Shown: positions 7,189 to 14,629, counted from the first letter of the stretch. The stretch is DNA of 17,597 nucleotides from Actinomycetota bacterium (GCA_947475125.1 CANJMX010000015.1:1-17597), one strand, 5' to 3'. The notes: a model not told the origin generated them from the letters alone. Numbers and translations: made by a program.

Positions 7189-8747
7189 ACACCTCCGATG
7201 CCGAGCAGCGCCTCGACGCCCTGCGGGCTGAGGCCACGAATCCCTCCGGCCAGGCCGGGGTGGACCGCCAGCACGCACGCGGCAAGCTCACCGCCCGTGA
7301 GCGCATCGACCTGCTCATGGACCCGGGCTCGTTCGTGGAACTCGACATGTTCACCCGCCACCGCGCCACCGGATTCGGGCTGGAGGACAACCGCCCCTGG
7401 GGCGACGGCGTCATCACCGGCCACGGCACCGTGGATGGCCGCAAGGTGTTCGTGTTCAGCCAGGACTTCACCGTGTTCGGCGGAAGCCTCGGCGAGGTAT
7501 TCGCCGAGAAGATCTGCAAGGTCATGGACTTGGCCGTGCGCATGGGATGTCCACTCATCGGCCTGAACGATTCGGGCGGCGCGCGTATTCAGGAGGGCGT
7601 CGTCAGCCTCGGCGGCTACGCCGACATTTTCCTCAAGAACGTGCAGGCCTCGGGTGTGATCCCGCAGATCTCAGTGATCCTTGGTCCATGTGCCGGCGGT
7701 GCGGTGTACTCGCCCGCCATCACCGACTTCATCTTCATGGTCAAAGAGACCAGCCATATGTTCATCACCGGGCCCGACGTCATCAAGACGGTCACGGGCG
7801 AGGAGGTGACCATGGAGGAGCTGGGCGGTGCGCTGTCGCACGCCACCAAGTCCGGCGTGGCGCACTTTGCTGCGGACGACGAGGAGTCGTGCATCGACGA
7901 CGTGCGTCACCTGCTCTCGTTCATCCCGCAGAACAATCTCGACGCGGCCCCGTACGAGACGCCCGACGACGACCCGGATCGCCGCGAACCCGAGTTGCAC
8001 ACGATCGTGCCCGACAACCCCAACAAGCCGTATGACATCAGGCACGTCATCGAGCTGGTGATGGACGACGGCGAGTTCTTTGAAGTGGCGCCGCTCTACG
8101 CCCAGAACCTGGTGGTGGGCTTCTCCCGGCTGAACGGCCACTCGATCGGCGTCGTGGGCAACCAGCCCAAGGCCATGGCCGGTGTGCTCGACATCAACGC
8201 ATCCATCAAGGGTGCGCGCTTCATCCGCTTCTGCGATGCCTTCAACATCCCCATCATCTCGTTCGTGGATGTACCGGGGTTCCTGCCCGGAACGAGCCAG
8301 GAGTACGGCGGCATCATCCTGCACGGCGCCAAGTTGCTGTACGCCTACGCCGAGGCCACGGTGCCCAAGATCACGGTCATCACACGCAAGGCGTACGGCG
8401 GTGCGTATGACGTGATGAACAGCAAGCACCTGGGCGCCGACTTCAACGCGGCATGGCCCTCGGCCGAGATCGCGGTGATGGGTGCCGACGGTGCCGTGAA
8501 CATCGTGTTCAGGTCGGAACTGAAGAAGGTGGCCGACGAGGGCGGCGACGTGGACGCCCGCCGCGCCGAGCTTGTTCAGGAATACAAGGATCGGTTCGCC
8601 AATCCGTATCTGGCCGCCGAGCGCGGGTACGTGGACGATGTGATCCAGCCCGAGGAGACCCGGCCCTGGCTGGTGAAGGCGTTGGAGATCTCGCTCACCA
8701 AACGTGTGGACGGGCCAAAGCGCAAGCACGGGAACATCCCGCTGTGA
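7185..8747 (+). CDS. pccB: Propionyl-CoA carboxylase beta chain (carboxyltransferase)
   Basis: 520-aa biotin-dependent carboxyltransferase with the two crotonase-like halves of the family. It moves the carboxyl group from carboxybiotin to propionyl-CoA, giving methylmalonyl-CoA. Features: QHARGKLTARERIDLL near the N-terminus, the first oxyanion-hole motif NDSGGARIQEG (about 128-137), and the second AYGGAYDVMNSKHLGAD (about 404-420). D409 in GGAYD matches the Asp that favours propionyl-CoA in Streptomyces PccB, where the acetyl-CoA enzyme has Ile. Length is normal. The ATG start overlaps the mutase stop as ATGA and its own stop overlaps the next GTG, indicating translational coupling. The operon context with the mutase supports propionyl-CoA as substrate. 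Confidence 0.93.
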   Translation: MNTSDAEQRLDALRAEATNPSGQAGVDRQHARGKLTARERIDLLMDPGSFVELDMFTRHRATGFGLEDNRPWGDGVITGHGTVDGRKVFVFSQDFTVFGGSLGEVFAEKICKVMDLAVRMGCPLIGLNDSGGARIQEGVVSLGGYADIFLKNVQASGVIPQISVILGPCAGGAVYSPAITDFIFMVKETSHMFITGPDVIKTVTGEEVTMEELGGALSHATKSGVAHFAADDEESCIDDVRHLLSFIPQNNLDAAPYETPDDDPDRREPELHTIVPDNPNKPYDIRHVIELVMDDGEFFEVAPLYAQNLVVGFSRLNGHSIGVVGNQPKAMAGVLDINASIKGARFIRFCDAFNIPIISFVDVPGFLPGTSQEYGGIILHGAKLLYAYAEATVPKITVITRKAYGGAYDVMNSKHLGADFNAAWPSAEIAVMGADGAVNIVFRSELKKVADEGGDVDARRAELVQEYKDRFANPYLAAERGYVDDVIQPEETRPWLVKALEISLTKRVDGPKRKHGNIPL

Positions 8748-8944
8748 GCACCGCTCATATGCACATCAGCCCGGCCCCGGCACCCGATGAGGCTGCCGCC
8801 ATCGCCGCTGCCGTGCAGGTGCTTCTCGAGGCCAGCCGCCACGGTGGCGCAGACCCGCTGCCGGCGGCCTACAGATCCGAATGGCGGCGCACCGCAATAC
8901 GCGAGGGCGTGGGCCAGCCCGCAGACGACCGGAGAACCCGCTGA
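8744..8944 (+). CDS. Small acyl-CoA carboxylase epsilon-like protein
   Basis: 66-aa ORF inserted between the two carboxylase subunits. GTG 8744 overlaps the pccB stop (GTGA), and its TGA shares one base with the ATG of the next gene (TGATG), so both ends are coupled to the carboxylase. It has an ISPAPAPDEAAAIAAAVQVLLE helix (residues 8-29), then a linker and a short conserved-looking SEW..TAIREGV segment with W47. This layout (Pro, then an EEAAAI-type helix, then W..AR/R.EG) resembles the actinobacterial epsilon subunit that stabilises acyl-CoA carboxylases. Similarity is short and judged by eye. It could instead be an unrelated small assembly protein. Confidence 0.72.
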   Translation: MSTAHMHISPAPAPDEAAAIAAAVQVLLEASRHGGADPLPAAYRSEWRRTAIREGVGQPADDRRTR

Positions 8945-10737
8945 TGTTCACAACCGTGCTGGTCGCCAACCGTGGCGAGATCGCCATCCGTGTGATGCGG
9001 ACGCTGCGCGAGATGGGCATCCGCTCCGTCGCGGTGTACAGCGACGCCGACCGCGACGCGCTGTTCGTGCAGTTCGCCGACGAGGCGCACGCGTTGGGTG
9101 CCGGCCCCTCCGCAGACACGTATCTGAACATTCCCAAGATCCTTGAGGTGGCCGCGGCATCGGGTGCCGAGGCCATCCACCCGGGGTACGGGTTCCTCGC
9201 CGAGAACGCCCCATTTGCACGCGCATGCGAGGCCGCAGGCGTCACCTTTATCGGACCGCCCGCCGACGCCATCGACTCGATGGGATCAAAGACCGCTGCG
9301 CGCGCGCTGATGGATGCCGCGGGCGTGCCGATCGTGCCCGGCGTCACCGAGGGCGTTGCCGATACCGCCGAGGCACGCGGGATCGCCGATGACATCGGCT
9401 ACCCCGTCGCCGTGAAGGCCGCGGCCGGTGGGGGTGGCAAGGGCTTTCGCGTTGCGCTCACCCCCGACGACCTCGAGGATGCCTTTGAGGGAGCACGTCG
9501 GGAGGGCGAGAAGTTCTTCGCCGACTCCACGGTGTACCTCGAGCGCTACCTCCCCGAGCCCCGTCATGTGGAGATCCAGATCCTGGCCGACGGCCACGGC
9601 ACCACGCTGTGGCTTGGCGAGCGCGACTGCTCGGTGCAGCGCCGTCACCAGAAGTTGGTGGAGGAGACCCCGAGCCCCATCGTGAGCGACGCCCTGCGGC
9701 AGCGCATGGGTGAGGCATCGGTACTCGCAGCAGAGGCCGTGGGCTACCGCTCAGCGGGCACGCTCGAATATCTGGTGTCGGGCGAGGAGTTCTTCTTCCT
9801 CGAGATGAACACGCGTATTCAGGTGGAGCACACGGTCACCGAGATGGTCACCGGCATGGACCTGGTGCGCGAGCAGATCCGCATCGCTGCCGGCGAGGCC
9901 ATTGGCATTACGCAAGACGAGGTCGCACCCCGTGGCCACGCCTTTGAGTGCCGCATCAATGCCGAGGACGCCGAGCGGCGGTTCCTGCCCACGCCGGGTC
10001 CCATTACCGCCTACCGCGAACCCTCGGGCCCGGGCGTACGCACCGACTCGGGCGTGCAGTCCGGATCGGTGATCAGCGACATGTACGACCCCATGGTGGC
10101 CAAACTCATCACCTGGGACGTTGACCGCGAGTCGGCACGAAAGCGCATGCTGCGGGCACTGGAGGAGTACGTGGTGGAGGGCCCCACCACGCTCATCCCC
10201 TTCCACATCTGGCTGCTCAACCAGCAGGAATTCATTGACGGCGGGGCCTGTCACGCGGCGATGAAGGTGATGTCCGAGAGCAACACCCCGTTGCCCGCGC
10301 GCGATGGCGGCCCTCCCCCGGCACCACAGGCGCCCGAGGGTGAGCCGGTGTCCGAGCGCACCATGGTGGCCGAGGTGTCGGGGCGCCGCTTCGACGTGCG
10401 CCTGTTCATCCCCGAGAAGGACCTGGGCCCGTCGGGTGCGGCACCCGCGCCCAAACGCACGCGCGAGAAGAAGGCCGCGGGTGGCCACGGCGGTGCAGGC
10501 GCCACGGGCGAGGTGCACTCGCCCATGCAGGGCACCGTGCTGTCTGTGGCCGTGGCCGTGGGTCAAGCGGTCGCCGTGGGTGAGGTGCTGTGCATCGTGG
10601 AGGCCATGAAGATGGAGAACGAGGTCACCGCACATACGGCCGGATCCATCACCGCCGTACACGTGGAGGCCGGTCAGGGAGTGTCTGCCGATGAGCTCAT
10701 CGCTGTGATCGGTGCCGCGGGAGCAGACGGGGGATGA
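8944..10737 (+). CDS. pccA: Acyl-/propionyl-CoA carboxylase alpha chain (biotin carboxylase + BCCP)
   Basis: 597-aa biotin carboxylase fused to a biotin carrier domain; it carboxylates biotin with ATP and bicarbonate. From the N-terminus: VLVANRGEIAIRVMRT, HPGYGFLAEN, the ATP-grasp loop KAAAGGGGKGFR, LGERDCSVQRRHQKL, the catalytic MNTRIQVEHTVTE, and a C-terminal BCCP with EAMKMEN where K556 is the biotinylated Lys. A low-complexity Ala/Pro/Lys linker (about 450-520) joins the two. It is shorter than the roughly 660-700 aa of mitochondrial-type PccA but matches actinobacterial AccA-type alpha chains. Start ATG 8944 (TGATG junction). Its stop overlaps the next ATG (ATGA). It may serve other carboxyltransferases too. 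Confidence 0.93.
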   Translation: MFTTVLVANRGEIAIRVMRTLREMGIRSVAVYSDADRDALFVQFADEAHALGAGPSADTYLNIPKILEVAAASGAEAIHPGYGFLAENAPFARACEAAGVTFIGPPADAIDSMGSKTAARALMDAAGVPIVPGVTEGVADTAEARGIADDIGYPVAVKAAAGGGGKGFRVALTPDDLEDAFEGARREGEKFFADSTVYLERYLPEPRHVEIQILADGHGTTLWLGERDCSVQRRHQKLVEETPSPIVSDALRQRMGEASVLAAEAVGYRSAGTLEYLVSGEEFFFLEMNTRIQVEHTVTEMVTGMDLVREQIRIAAGEAIGITQDEVAPRGHAFECRINAEDAERRFLPTPGPITAYREPSGPGVRTDSGVQSGSVISDMYDPMVAKLITWDVDRESARKRMLRALEEYVVEGPTTLIPFHIWLLNQQEFIDGGACHAAMKVMSESNTPLPARDGGPPPAPQAPEGEPVSERTMVAEVSGRRFDVRLFIPEKDLGPSGAAPAPKRTREKKAAGGHGGAGATGEVHSPMQGTVLSVAVAVGQAVAVGEVLCIVEAMKMENEVTAHTAGSITAVHVEAGQGVSADELIAVIGAAGADGG

Positions 10738-11543
10738 CGCGTGTCGCCCTGTGGGTCGGTCGGTCCGGCCCTGGGCGTGCATCGGCCGGCGCGCTGGTGG
10801 ACCCCGAGGGAGCTGACGCCGAGACGGTGCGCCGTGCCGTGCTGGCCTGCGGCACAGCCCTGGCCGCCGACCGGCTGGCGGCTGCCGCCCCGGGCGCCCG
10901 CGGTGCCGTCATCAGGGCATTTGGCGAGGCCCGACCCGACGATCTGGTGGATCTGACCGGCGCGTGCACGATCGGTGGTCTCGCGGTGGGTCCCCCCGGC
11001 GGCATGCCGCCCCCCGGTGCGGCCATCGCCGATCTGGTGCTGGCCCCCGGTGACGACGTCGACGATGCCGAGCCCCGGGTGATGCCGGGCGACATCGCCC
11101 CCGAGGAGGCTGCTGCGCTGGCAGCTGCCGCCATCACGCGTGCCCTGCCGCGGGATCCGCTGCATCTGGGCCGTACCGGCGCGGCGCTCAGGTCCATCGC
11201 CCGCGAGGCCACCCTGTACCCCGAGACCCTTCCCGGAATGGCGGCGGGTATTGCGGCCACCGCGCGCGATCCCGATGCCGTGCGCATGTTCACCGACCCC
11301 GACCGTGGTCGGCCACCCGACGACGACCGGCGTGGCATGCGCCTGCCTGATGGCCGAACCGCCACGATTGCCGCGGGAGGGGCCCTCGTGGCTGGTGCCG
11401 TGGGGCTGGGAATCGCCGGCCTTCTGGTGTGGTGGCTCGATCCGGCGACGGCAAACCGGGCGACCGCGCTGGTGGCCGGCGCCATCATCGGCGCCATCAT
11501 CGGTGCTGCGGTGGCCGTGCGCCTCGTGCGCAGCCGAAGTTAG
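10734..11543 (+). CDS. Unknown protein with a two-helix C-terminal membrane anchor, last gene of the carboxylase operon
   Basis: 269-aa protein, function not recognised. Residues 1-200 are Ala/Gly/Asp-rich and likely soluble. A proline- and glycine-rich stretch (VGPPGGMPPPG, about 85-95) and an acidic patch (DDVDDAEP) lie in the middle. Two hydrophobic segments at about 211-235 and 243-264 form a helical hairpin; the second has small-residue motifs (AGAIIGAIIGAAV) and a basic end (RLVRSRS). ATG 10734 overlaps the pccA stop as ATGA, so it is co-translated with the carboxylase. Its stop is only 3 bp from the stop of the convergent gene. A role in anchoring or regulating the carboxylase is speculation from position only. 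Confidence 0.8.
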   Translation: MTRVALWVGRSGPGRASAGALVDPEGADAETVRRAVLACGTALAADRLAAAAPGARGAVIRAFGEARPDDLVDLTGACTIGGLAVGPPGGMPPPGAAIADLVLAPGDDVDDAEPRVMPGDIAPEEAAALAAAAITRALPRDPLHLGRTGAALRSIAREATLYPETLPGMAAGIAATARDPDAVRMFTDPDRGRPPDDDRRGMRLPDGRTATIAAGGALVAGAVGLGIAGLLVWWLDPATANRATALVAGAIIGAIIGAAVAVRLVRSRS

Positions 11544-11546
11544 GAA

Positions 11547-11834
11547 CTACGCGCCAAAGAGGCGCAGTGCGTCGTTGCGGATGCCATCGGCAAGTCGCAC
11601 GTGGGCCTCGGCACCGGGCCCGCGGGGCCATCTCACCTCGATGCGCCGTGACTCCTCAAGCGTCGAGAGGGCACCCATCACCAGCAGCAGCCCTTCATCC
11701 GAATCAAGATCCAACTCGTCGGCAGCGGTGGCGATCGACACCATCACGCCGCCATCGGCCGGGCGCTCCTCATCGAGCCACTGAAGTACCAGGAGCATCT
11801 CGAGTCGCTCGGCGATTTCCCAAACCCCGGCCAT
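11547..11834 (-). CDS. Small unknown protein, possible winged-helix fold
   Basis: 95-aa protein beginning MAGVWEIAERLEML. It has an N-terminal helix, a stretch VSIATAADELDLDSDEGLLLVMGALSTLEE that could be helix-turn-helix, and RIEVRWPRG that could be a beta-wing, so a winged-helix regulator is possible. No family is recognised. I chose ATG 11834: a TACCCT -10 box lies 6 nt upstream (leaderless), and the longer open frame upstream runs into the non-coding repeat array. It is divergent from sucCD across the array and convergent (3 bp) with the membrane-anchored protein of the carboxylase operon. Confidence 0.68.
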   Translation of the reverse strand: MAGVWEIAERLEMLLVLQWLDEERPADGGVMVSIATAADELDLDSDEGLLLVMGALSTLEESRRIEVRWPRGPGAEAHVRLADGIRNDALRLFGA

Positions 11835-11840
11835 ACGATG

Positions 11841-11846
11841 AGGGTA
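11841..11846 (-). promoter_or_regulatory. -10 box of the 95-aa gene, leaderless
   Basis: TACCCT on the minus strand, 6 nt before ATG 11834. It lies just outside the repeat array. Confidence 0.42.
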
Positions 11847-11862
11847 CCGGTCGGTCGGCGGG

Positions 11863-11900
11863 GGCGGATATCCCTTGGGGGCAACGAAACGACGGGATGG
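11863..11900. repeat. Shrunken repeat unit at the left edge
   Basis: It has a left arm GGCGGATATCCC and a right part AAACGACGGGATGG but lacks the centre. From 11891 on, it shares 56 bp with 12089-12144 including the following full unit's start. Confidence 0.65.
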
Positions 11901-11916
11901 CCACACAGCGCGGCGG

Positions 11917-12017
11917 GCGCGGTTATCCCGTCGGGAAGACGAAACGGCGCCATGGCCTCCGGGGCAACGCCACGGTTGACTCGCGATCCCGATTCGCGAC
12001 CGAGGGGATAACCGCGC
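11917..12017. repeat. Full repeat unit 1 (most diverged)
   Basis: Inverted ends GCGCGGTTATCCC / GGGATAACCGCGC are perfect over 13 bp. It differs from units 2-4 at several central positions, including GCCACGG in place of GCCCCGG, which breaks the central hairpin. Confidence 0.9.
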
Positions 12018-12055
12018 ACGCCGCGCACGCCAACGCAACGCTGAGCGCGGCGGAG

Positions 12056-12100
12056 GCAGTTATCCGGTGGCGATTCCGATGCGCGACCGACGGGATGGCC
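12056..12100. repeat. Shrunken repeat unit between units 1 and 2
   Basis: The left arm GCAGTTATCC runs almost directly into the right half (GCGATTCCGATGCGCGACC and ACGGGAT), consistent with an internal deletion of roughly 60 bp. Confidence 0.7.
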
Positions 12101-12114
12101 ACACAGCGCGGCGG

Positions 12115-12214
12115 GCGCGGTTATCCCGTCGGGAAGACGAAACGACGCCATGGCCTCCGGGGCAACGCCCCGGTTGACTCGCGATTCCGATTCGCGACCG
12201 AGGGGATAACCGCG
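12115..12214. repeat. Full repeat unit 2
   Basis: Nearly identical to units 3 and 4. The central hairpin CCGGGGC-AAC-GCCCCGG is intact. The spacer after it starts GCGGCCGCGCATGCC, slightly different from the spacer after unit 3. Confidence 0.9.
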
Positions 12215-12251
12215 GCGGCCGCGCATGCCAACGCGACGCATAGCGCGGCGG

Positions 12252-12352
12252 GCGCGGTTATCCCGTTGGGAAGACGAAACGACGCCATGGCCTCCGGGGC
12301 AACGCCCCGGTTGACTCGCGATTCCGATTCGCGAGCGAGGGGATAACCGCGC
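12252..12352. repeat. Full repeat unit 3
   Basis: 137 bp after unit 2. Differences include CCCGTTGG in the left arm and GCGAGCGAGG in the right arm. The central hairpin is intact. Confidence 0.9.
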
Positions 12353-12388
12353 ACGCCGCGCACGCCAACGCGACGCATAGCGCGGCGG

Positions 12389-12489
12389 GCGCGGATATCC
12401 CGTCGGGAAGACGAAACGACGCCATGGCCTCCGGGGCAACGCCCCGGTTGACTCGCGATTCCGATTCGCGACCGACGGGATAACCGCGC
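12389..12489. repeat. Full repeat unit 4
   Basis: 137 bp after unit 3. The left arm has GGATATCC instead of GGTTATCC; the right arm CCGACGGGATAACC is the best match to the other units' left arms and forms the outer 27-bp inverted repeat with unit 1. Confidence 0.9.
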
Positions 12490-12541
12490 CCGCCGCGCCC
12501 ATGCACGTGCAGACGCGCCGCACTCATATGCGGGGCATGGC

Positions 12542-12547
12542 TAGGAT
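12542..12547 (+). promoter_or_regulatory. Candidate -10 box of sucCD
   Basis: TAGGAT, 57 nt before the start codon. The predicted transcript begins near 12554-12555, at the foot of a hairpin. Shine-Dalgarno AAGGGA (12594-12599) is 5 nt before GTG 12605. No clear -35. Confidence 0.45.
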
Positions 12548-12555
12548 CCCCGACC

Positions 12556-12575
12556 GGCCCGCCTTGTTGCGGGCC
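12556..12575 (+). promoter_or_regulatory. Hairpin at the 5' end of the sucCD leader
   Basis: GGCCCGC-CTTGTT-GCGGGCC: a perfect 7-bp stem with a 6-nt loop, starting about 1-2 nt after the predicted transcription start. It could protect the mRNA 5' end or act in regulation. Confidence 0.5.
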
Positions 12576-12604
12576 CTTCACTGGCAGCGAACCAAGGGAC
12601 GCGG

Positions 12605-13753
12605 GTGGATCTTTTCGAGTACCAGGGCAAGCAACTGTTCGCCCGGCACGGCCTCGCCGTGCCGTCTGGCGAGGTTGCCGATACGCCCGAGCAGGCAAAG
12701 GCCGCAGCCGAGGCAATCGGTGGCACGGTCGTCGTGAAGGCGCAGGTTCAGGTGGGTGGCCGCGGCAAGGCCGGCGGCATCAAGCTCGCCAAGACCCCGG
12801 ACGAGGCCTACGCAGAGGCCAAGAATATTCTGGGCATGGACATCAAGGGCCACACCGTCAAGCGCGTGTGGGTTGAGGCCGCCTCGGACATCAAGAAGGA
12901 GTACTACGCCTCGATCACATTTGATCGCAGCGCGAAGATGCCCCTCGTGATGCTCTCCGCAATGGGCGGTATGGACATCGAGGGCGTGGCCGAGGAGCAC
13001 CCGGACGCGCTGGCGCGTCTGCACGTGGACCCGCTCATCGGTTTCCAGCAGCACGACGCCCGCTGGCTCATCTACCACGCCGGCATCGATGCGCCCGCCC
13101 AGAAGGGCGTGCTTGACGCACTCATGAAGTCGTACGAGGCGTTCATCGCCCTCGAGGCGACCCTCATCGAGATCAACCCGCTCATCTGGACCGAGGATGA
13201 CCGCGTTGTGGCACTCGACGCCAAGGTGTCGATCGACAACAACGCGCTGTTCCGTCACCCGGACCTGGCCGAGTTGCAGGAGAGCGTCACCGACGACCCG
13301 CAGGAGCGCATGGCGCAGGAACGGGGCGTCACGTACGTGAAGCTCGACGGCGACGTGGGCATCATGGGCAATGGCGCCGGAATCGTGATGAGCAGCCTGG
13401 ACGTGGTGGCCCTTGCCGGTGGCAAGCCTGCCAACTTCCTGGACGCCGGTGGCGGATCGAATGCCGAGGCAGTTACCACGGCACTTGAGGTGCTGCTCTC
13501 GGACCCCAAGGTGAAGTCGCTGATGATCAACATCTTCGGTGGCATCACCCGTTGCGACCAGGTGGCCGAAGGCCTTCTGGCGGCGCTCGACAAGCTGGGG
13601 GCAACGCTCCCCATCGTCGTGCGCCTCGACGGGACCGCCGCTCCGGAGGGTCGCGCGATCCTCGCCGAACGTGCACCCGACAACGTGGTGATCGAGCCCA
13701 CAATGCTCGCGGCCGCCAGGCGCGCCGTCGAGCTCGCAAAGGAGGCCTCGTGA
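12605..13753 (+). CDS. sucC: Succinyl-CoA synthetase (ADP/GDP-forming) beta subunit
   Basis: 382-aa ATP-grasp subunit of succinyl-CoA synthetase, a TCA-cycle enzyme that converts succinyl-CoA to succinate while making ATP or GTP. Signatures: MDLFEYQGKQLFARHG at the N-terminus, VVKAQVQVGGRGKAGGIKLA (ATP-grasp), LIEINPLIWTEDDRVVALDAK, and the C-terminal NIFGGITRCDQVAEGLL. Length is typical. Start GTG 12605 has AAGGGA 5 nt upstream. The 3' end overlaps sucD (GTGA). Nucleotide preference cannot be told from what I can see. It also completes the route from propionyl-CoA encoded just upstream. Confidence 0.96.
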   Translation: MDLFEYQGKQLFARHGLAVPSGEVADTPEQAKAAAEAIGGTVVVKAQVQVGGRGKAGGIKLAKTPDEAYAEAKNILGMDIKGHTVKRVWVEAASDIKKEYYASITFDRSAKMPLVMLSAMGGMDIEGVAEEHPDALARLHVDPLIGFQQHDARWLIYHAGIDAPAQKGVLDALMKSYEAFIALEATLIEINPLIWTEDDRVVALDAKVSIDNNALFRHPDLAELQESVTDDPQERMAQERGVTYVKLDGDVGIMGNGAGIVMSSLDVVALAGGKPANFLDAGGGSNAEAVTTALEVLLSDPKVKSLMINIFGGITRCDQVAEGLLAALDKLGATLPIVVRLDGTAAPEGRAILAERAPDNVVIEPTMLAAARRAVELAKEAS

Positions 13754-14619
13754 GCATCCTGGTCAACAAGGACACAAAGCTGGTGGTGCAGGGCATCACC
13801 GGCCGCGAGGGCCAGTTCCACACCCTCCGAAACAAGGCATACGGCACCAACGTGGTCGCCGGCGTCACTCCCGGCAAGGCCGGGCAGGACGTTGAGGGCA
13901 TCCCTGTGTTCAACACCGTGCGTGACGCGGTGGAGGCCACGGGTGCCAACACCTCGATGATCTTCGTGCCGCCGCGCTTTGCGACCGATGCGATCTTCGA
14001 GTCGCTGGGTGCCGGGATCGACCTGACGATCGCCATCACCGAGGGCATTCCGGCCCACGACATGATGCGCATCTATACCCACCTCAAGCGTGGCAACCAG
14101 ACGCTCATCGGCCCCAATTGCCCGGGCATCATCAGCCCCGGCGAGGCAACCGTGGGCATCATGCCCACCGACGTCTTCACCCCGGGCCGCGTGGGCATCA
14201 TCAGCCGCTCCGGCACGCTGACGTACCAGATCTCCAAGGAGATCGGTGACCTCGGAATCGGCCAGAGCTCGGTGGTGGGCATCGGTGGCGACCCCATCGT
14301 GGGCTCGTCGTTCATCGACATCCTGCAGCGCTTTGAGGATGACCAGGACACCGACCTCGTGGTGATGGTGGGCGAGATCGGCGGCGATGATGAAGAGCGG
14401 GCTGGCGTCTTCATCTCCGAGAACATGAAGACCCCGGTGGTCGGCTACATCGCCGGCTTCCAGGCTCCTCCCGGCAAGCAGATGGGCCACGCCGGCGCCA
14501 TCATCACCGGCTCGTCGGGGACCGCCCAGGGCAAGAAGGACGCTCTCGAGGCGATAGGCGTTGAGGTGGGCACCAACCCCACCGAGGTCGCCGAGATGGT
14601 CAAGAAGCGCATCGGTTAG
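13750..14619 (+). CDS. sucD: Succinyl-CoA synthetase alpha subunit
   Basis: 289-aa CoA-binding and phosphohistidine-carrying subunit of succinyl-CoA synthetase. Signatures: SILVNKDTKLVVQGITGREGQFH (CoA-binding N-terminus), ITEGIPAHDM, GPNCPGIISPGE, and GKQMGHAGAIITG with H247 as the phosphorylated His. Length is normal. The start is GTG 13750, overlapping the sucC stop by 4 bp, with a near-perfect AAAGGAGG (13738-13745) 4 nt upstream. The open frame extends upstream within sucC, but that part is Arg-rich shadow sequence. A strong hairpin terminates the operon 10 nt after the stop. Confidence 0.96.
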   Translation: MSILVNKDTKLVVQGITGREGQFHTLRNKAYGTNVVAGVTPGKAGQDVEGIPVFNTVRDAVEATGANTSMIFVPPRFATDAIFESLGAGIDLTIAITEGIPAHDMMRIYTHLKRGNQTLIGPNCPGIISPGEATVGIMPTDVFTPGRVGIISRSGTLTYQISKEIGDLGIGQSSVVGIGGDPIVGSSFIDILQRFEDDQDTDLVVMVGEIGGDDEERAGVFISENMKTPVVGYIAGFQAPPGKQMGHAGAIITGSSGTAQGKKDALEAIGVEVGTNPTEVAEMVKKRIG

Positions 14620-14629
14620 ACGACTGTCC

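Larger units (their letters stand above)
11863..12498. repeat. Array of about 137-bp palindromic tandem repeats in a divergent intergenic region
   Basis: This fills most of the 770-bp gene-free stretch 11835-12604. Four full units (about 101 bp each: 11917-12017, 12115-12214, 12252-12352, 12389-12489) each start with GCGCGG(T/A)TATCCC and end with GGGATAACCGCG, so every unit has inverted ends. Units 2, 3 and 4 start 137 bp apart with conserved 36-37 bp spacers; unit 1 to 2 is 198 bp because a shrunken unit lies between. Inside each unit are a CCGGGGC-AAC-GCCCCGG hairpin (one arm broken in unit 1) and TCGCGA...TCGCGA. 137 is not a multiple of 3, and translated copies fall in different frames, so this is not a repeat protein. 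The array lies between the two divergent -10 boxes. Confidence 0.93.

Noticed and set aside
11863..12498. CRISPR array
   Set aside because: Repeats are about 101 bp, and the 36-37 bp spacers are nearly identical to each other; no cas genes are present.
11744..12523. Long minus-strand ORF through the repeat array with an apparent repeated peptide
   Set aside because: Copies translate in different frames because the period is 137 bp; composition is Arg/Ala/Pro-rich and no start signals are seen.
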